DNA of 64,000 nt, from the NCBI RefSeq assembly GCF_042652645.1, contig NZ_JBHSGU010000002.1, forward strand, positions 62,001 through 126,000, given 5' to 3'. Position numbers and translations under genes: made by a program. This document shows, in pieces, positions 61,666-64,000 of the stretch. This DNA is from Glaciecola siphonariae (lineage in GTDB: Bacteria; Pseudomonadota; Gammaproteobacteria; Enterobacterales; Alteromonadaceae). Position 1 is the first letter of the stretch. The number at the start of each line of letters is the position of its first letter. The notes beneath the pieces were generated by a model, which saw nothing but the letters and a program-made list of their open reading frames with translations, was not told the origin of the DNA and ran no database searches.

Positions 61666-63024
61666 TTGAGCGAAGAATTACAAGATGCGAAAACCCCCAA
61701 ACTCTTGCTGGTTGACGACGATGAGAGCTTGTTACGATTAATGTCGATACGCCTAGAGGCCGAGGGCTTTGACGTGACTAGCGTAGACAACGGCACACAG
61801 GCTTTGCGTTTAATGTTTAACAATCAGTTTGATGTGGTGTTGAGCGATTTGCGGATGCCGGGCATGGACGGACTGTCGTTGTTCGACGAAATTCTGCAGG
61901 AACATAGAGACTTACCAGTGATTTTGATGACTGCGCACGGCACGATCCAAGATGCAGTAGCTGCAACTCAGCGCGGCGTGTTTAGTTTTTTAACCAAGCC
62001 GGTCGACCATGACGAACTGCGTAAAATTTTATTAAAGGCGATTTCGCAAACCCGTAAAAATGATTTAGGCGACTGGTGCAGCGAAATTATCACGCGCTCG
62101 CCTGACATGATTAAACTGCTCAAACAGGCTGAACAAATTGCCGACAAAAATGTTAGCGTGCTCATAAACGGTGCCAGCGGTACCGGAAAAGAGCTTCTTG
62201 CGAAGGCTATTCATAAAGCCTCGTCGCGTGCGCAAAAACCTTTTGTTGCTATTAACTGTGGTGCGCTGCCGGAGAACCTGCTCGAGTCTGAACTTTTTGG
62301 TCATGCTAGAGGCGCTTTTACTGGTGCAGTGCAGGCAAATCCAGGTCTGTTTAGAGAGGCAGATGGCGGTACTCTATTTTTAGATGAAATTGGCGATATG
62401 CCGCTTAGTTTGCAAGTGAAGCTACTACGCGCCTTGCAAGAGCGCTCTATAAGACCAGTCGGCAGCGCAGCGTCGATTGACGTAGACGTAAGAGTCATTT
62501 CAGCGACGCATAAAGACCTGCAGGAGGCGATGCAGGACAATGAGTTTAGAGAAGATTTATACTATCGTCTCAACGTAGTAAATTTAGATATTCCGAAACT
62601 CAAAGACCGTTTTGAAGATATTCCGCTGTTGGCAGATTATTTGTTAAAAGAGAGTGCGAAAAAACACGGCATTAACGTACGAAAGTTTGCAGATGATGCG
62701 GTAAACATGCTCACCAAAGCAGATTGGCCGGGTAACGTTCGCCAGTTAGTGAACGTGGTAGAGCGTTGTGTGGCGCTAACAAACAGCAAAATTATTCCTG
62801 CCTCTTTAGTGGAGCAAGCGCTGTCTCAAGAAACAGAGTATTGGCCTACCTTGACCGAAGCGAGAGATTCGTTTGAGTATCGCTATTTATGCCGTTTGCT
62901 ACAGCTCACCGACGGTAATGTTACGCGTGCATCTGACATGGCGGGTCGAAACCGAACCGACATGCATAAGTTGATGAAAAAGCACGGTCTGAATGCAGCC
63001 GACTTCAGGACATCTGATGTTTAA
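61666..63024 (+). CDS. glrR: Sigma54-dependent response regulator GlrR/QseF
   Basis: 452 residues, TTG start with AGGAG 9 nt upstream. Receiver domain (about 10-125; VDDDES, phosphoacceptor in VVLSDLRMPGMDG, TKPVDHDE), AAA+ domain (about 148-375; Walker A GASGTGKE, the sigma54-contact motif GAFTGA, Walker B GGTLFLDEIGDMP) and a C-terminal Fis-type helix-turn-helix (GNVTRASDMAGRNRTDMHKLMKKHGL). It activates sigma54 promoters; in E. coli its targets include the small RNA gene glmY and rpoE. It ends 3 bp before the convergent bioA stop. Confidence 0.93.
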   Translation: MSEELQDAKTPKLLLVDDDESLLRLMSIRLEAEGFDVTSVDNGTQALRLMFNNQFDVVLSDLRMPGMDGLSLFDEILQEHRDLPVILMTAHGTIQDAVAATQRGVFSFLTKPVDHDELRKILLKAISQTRKNDLGDWCSEIITRSPDMIKLLKQAEQIADKNVSVLINGASGTGKELLAKAIHKASSRAQKPFVAINCGALPENLLESELFGHARGAFTGAVQANPGLFREADGGTLFLDEIGDMPLSLQVKLLRALQERSIRPVGSAASIDVDVRVISATHKDLQEAMQDNEFREDLYYRLNVVNLDIPKLKDRFEDIPLLADYLLKESAKKHGINVRKFADDAVNMLTKADWPGNVRQLVNVVERCVALTNSKIIPASLVEQALSQETEYWPTLTEARDSFEYRYLCRLLQLTDGNVTRASDMAGRNRTDMHKLMKKHGLNAADFRTSDV

Positions 63025-63027
63025 TCG

Positions 63028-64000
63028 CTATGCATGTTTAGTCAGCGCATAGCGAATTGCCTGACTCAAGCATTCAATTTGCTGGTTGGAGCAAATAAAC
63101 GGCGGCATCACATACACGAGTTTGCCAAAGGGGCGTATCCACGCTCCTTGGCTAATAAAATCGTGCTGAATATCGGCGACATTAACAGCCTGTTTCAGCT
63201 CCACCACCCCAATTGCCCCTAAACATCTAACATCCGCAACGCTCTCTAATGCGGCGAGCGGCATCAGGCCTTGTTTTAACTTAGTCTCAATGCGCTTGAT
63301 ATTGGCCTGCCAGTTGCCATTTTGCCAAGTGCTGTTGAGCAGCACATCAATGCTTGCATTGGCAATGGCGCAAGCGAGGGGATTTCCCATAAACGTGGGG
63401 CCGTGCATAAATACGCCGGGCTCACCTTCACACACGCCCAATGCGACTTGCTCAGAGCAGAGCGTGGCAGCCATGGTTAAATATCCACCCGTTAGCGCTT
63501 TGCCAAGGCACAATATATCGGGACTGATGTCAGCATGATCGCACGCGAAAAGCTCGCCCGTTCGGCCAAATCCCGTCGCAATTTCATCACAAATTAGTAG
63601 CACATCAAACTCGTCACACAATAAACGACACTGCTTGAGATATTCGGGATGATACATCCGCATGCCACCGGCACCCTGTACGATAGGTTCGAGTATCAAG
63701 GCCGCAATTTGATGATGGTGCTGCTCTAAAATATCGCGCATTGGCGCAATTTCGTCTGGATGCCATGTACTATCAAAGCCTATTTGTGGGGCTGGGGCGA
63801 AATAGTGTTCTATGAGCGTTTTTCGAAATAAGCCGTGCATGCCGTTTACAGGATCGCATACCGACATTGCGGCAAAGGTATCGCCATGATAGCCGCCACG
63901 TGGGGTCAGCAGTTTTGCTTTCTCTTGTCGCCCCTGACAAGCCCAATATTGAATAGCCATTTTGATCGCAACTTCAATTGATACTGAACCTGAATCGGCC
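63028..64000 (-). CDS. bioA: Adenosylmethionine-8-amino-7-oxononanoate aminotransferase (3' part, runs off window)
   Basis: The minus-strand frame is open to the window end; upstream of the ATG at 63960 it reads ADSGSVSIEVAIKM, the conserved BioA stretch, so the start lies outside. The visible ~324 residues include RGGYHGDTFAAMSVCDPVNGMHGLF, LILEPIVQGAGGMRMY, the PLP-aspartate region LICDEIATGFGRTG and the PLP lysine in LGKALTGGYLTMAA. It transaminates 7-keto-8-aminopelargonate in biotin synthesis using S-adenosylmethionine. The bioBFCD genes probably lie beyond the right edge. Confidence 0.95.
   Translation of the reverse strand, partial: ADSGSVSIEVAIKMAIQYWACQGRQEKAKLLTPRGGYHGDTFAAMSVCDPVNGMHGLFRKTLIEHYFAPAPQIGFDSTWHPDEIAPMRDILEQHHHQIAALILEPIVQGAGGMRMYHPEYLKQCRLLCDEFDVLLICDEIATGFGRTGELFACDHADISPDILCLGKALTGGYLTMAATLCSEQVALGVCEGEPGVFMHGPTFMGNPLACAIANASIDVLLNSTWQNGNWQANIKRIETKLKQGLMPLAALESVADVRCLGAIGVVELKQAVNVADIQHDFISQGAWIRPFGKLVYVMPPFICSNQQIECLSQAIRYALTKHA

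Noticed and set aside
1..64000. CRISPR array, prophage or insertion sequence
   Set aside because: No regularly spaced identical repeats, no transposase, integrase or phage structural gene was seen on either strand.

Overview
The window reads as a chromosome segment of a marine gammaproteobacterium of the order Alteromonadales, most likely Alteromonadaceae (Alteromonas/Glaciecola-like). This rests on gene order and protein style: aspS-nudB-ruvC-ruvA-ruvB-ybgC-tolQRAB-pal-cpoB-tRNA(Lys)-nadA, the glrK-qseG-glrR trio, a sodium/proton Mrp antiporter, many chemotaxis and c-di-GMP proteins, and moderate GC. The species is an inference; no rRNA is present. It is mostly core chromosome, with no transposase, phage gene or CRISPR array.

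Layout. 1-5 kb: the 3' part of a rhomboid protease, a secreted M28 carboxypeptidase-like lipoprotein, cheV and an AbgT-family transporter. 5-11 kb: aromatic amino acid synthesis (DAHP synthase, tyrA, pheA) enclosing a large chemoreceptor. 11-17 kb: a double-receiver regulator, a YciH/SUI1 factor and a ferric-iron ABC importer (fbpABC-like). 17-28 kb: housekeeping block of aspS, nudB, ruvCAB, the Tol-Pal envelope system, two identical tRNA-Lys genes and nadA. 28-35 kb: a diguanylate cyclase, tRNA-Ser(GGA) followed by a partial tandem duplication, a PAS-GGDEF-EAL protein, a TPR sensor kinase with its AraC-type response regulator, and a small Fur-box operon. 36-41 kb: YbbA/YbbP-type ABC exporter, an unknown membrane protein and a hotdog-fold protein. 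41-47 kb: six-gene Mrp antiporter operon (mrpA carrying a fused mrpB domain, then C, D, E, F, G). 47-48.3 kb: an AT-rich interval with two large fold-back repeats flanking an overlooked 51-codon gene for a double-glycine leader peptide. 48-52 kb: diguanylate cyclase, ThrE exporter, cheB. 52-58 kb: RND efflux pair and asnS. 58-63 kb: unknown membrane protein, EF-hand protein and glrK-qseG-glrR. 63-64 kb: 3' part of bioA, running off the window.

How they work together. Tol-Pal-CpoB builds the trans-envelope constriction machine; GlrK-QseG-GlrR is an envelope-responsive sigma54 pathway; Mrp, RND, YbbAP, ThrE and AbgT form a transport layer; CheV, the chemoreceptor, CheB, the double receiver and three GGDEF proteins form a motility/c-di-GMP layer. 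Two loci concern iron: fbpABC and the Fur-box operon at 35.0-35.7 kb.

The most novel item is the double-glycine peptide at 47,618-47,773 between the fold-back elements. Next come the tRNA-Ser tail duplication split inside its T-loop sequence by an 80-nt hairpin-rich insert, and the Fur-box operon encoding two uncharacterised small proteins. All functional statements come from reading translated sequence and family knowledge; no database search was run.
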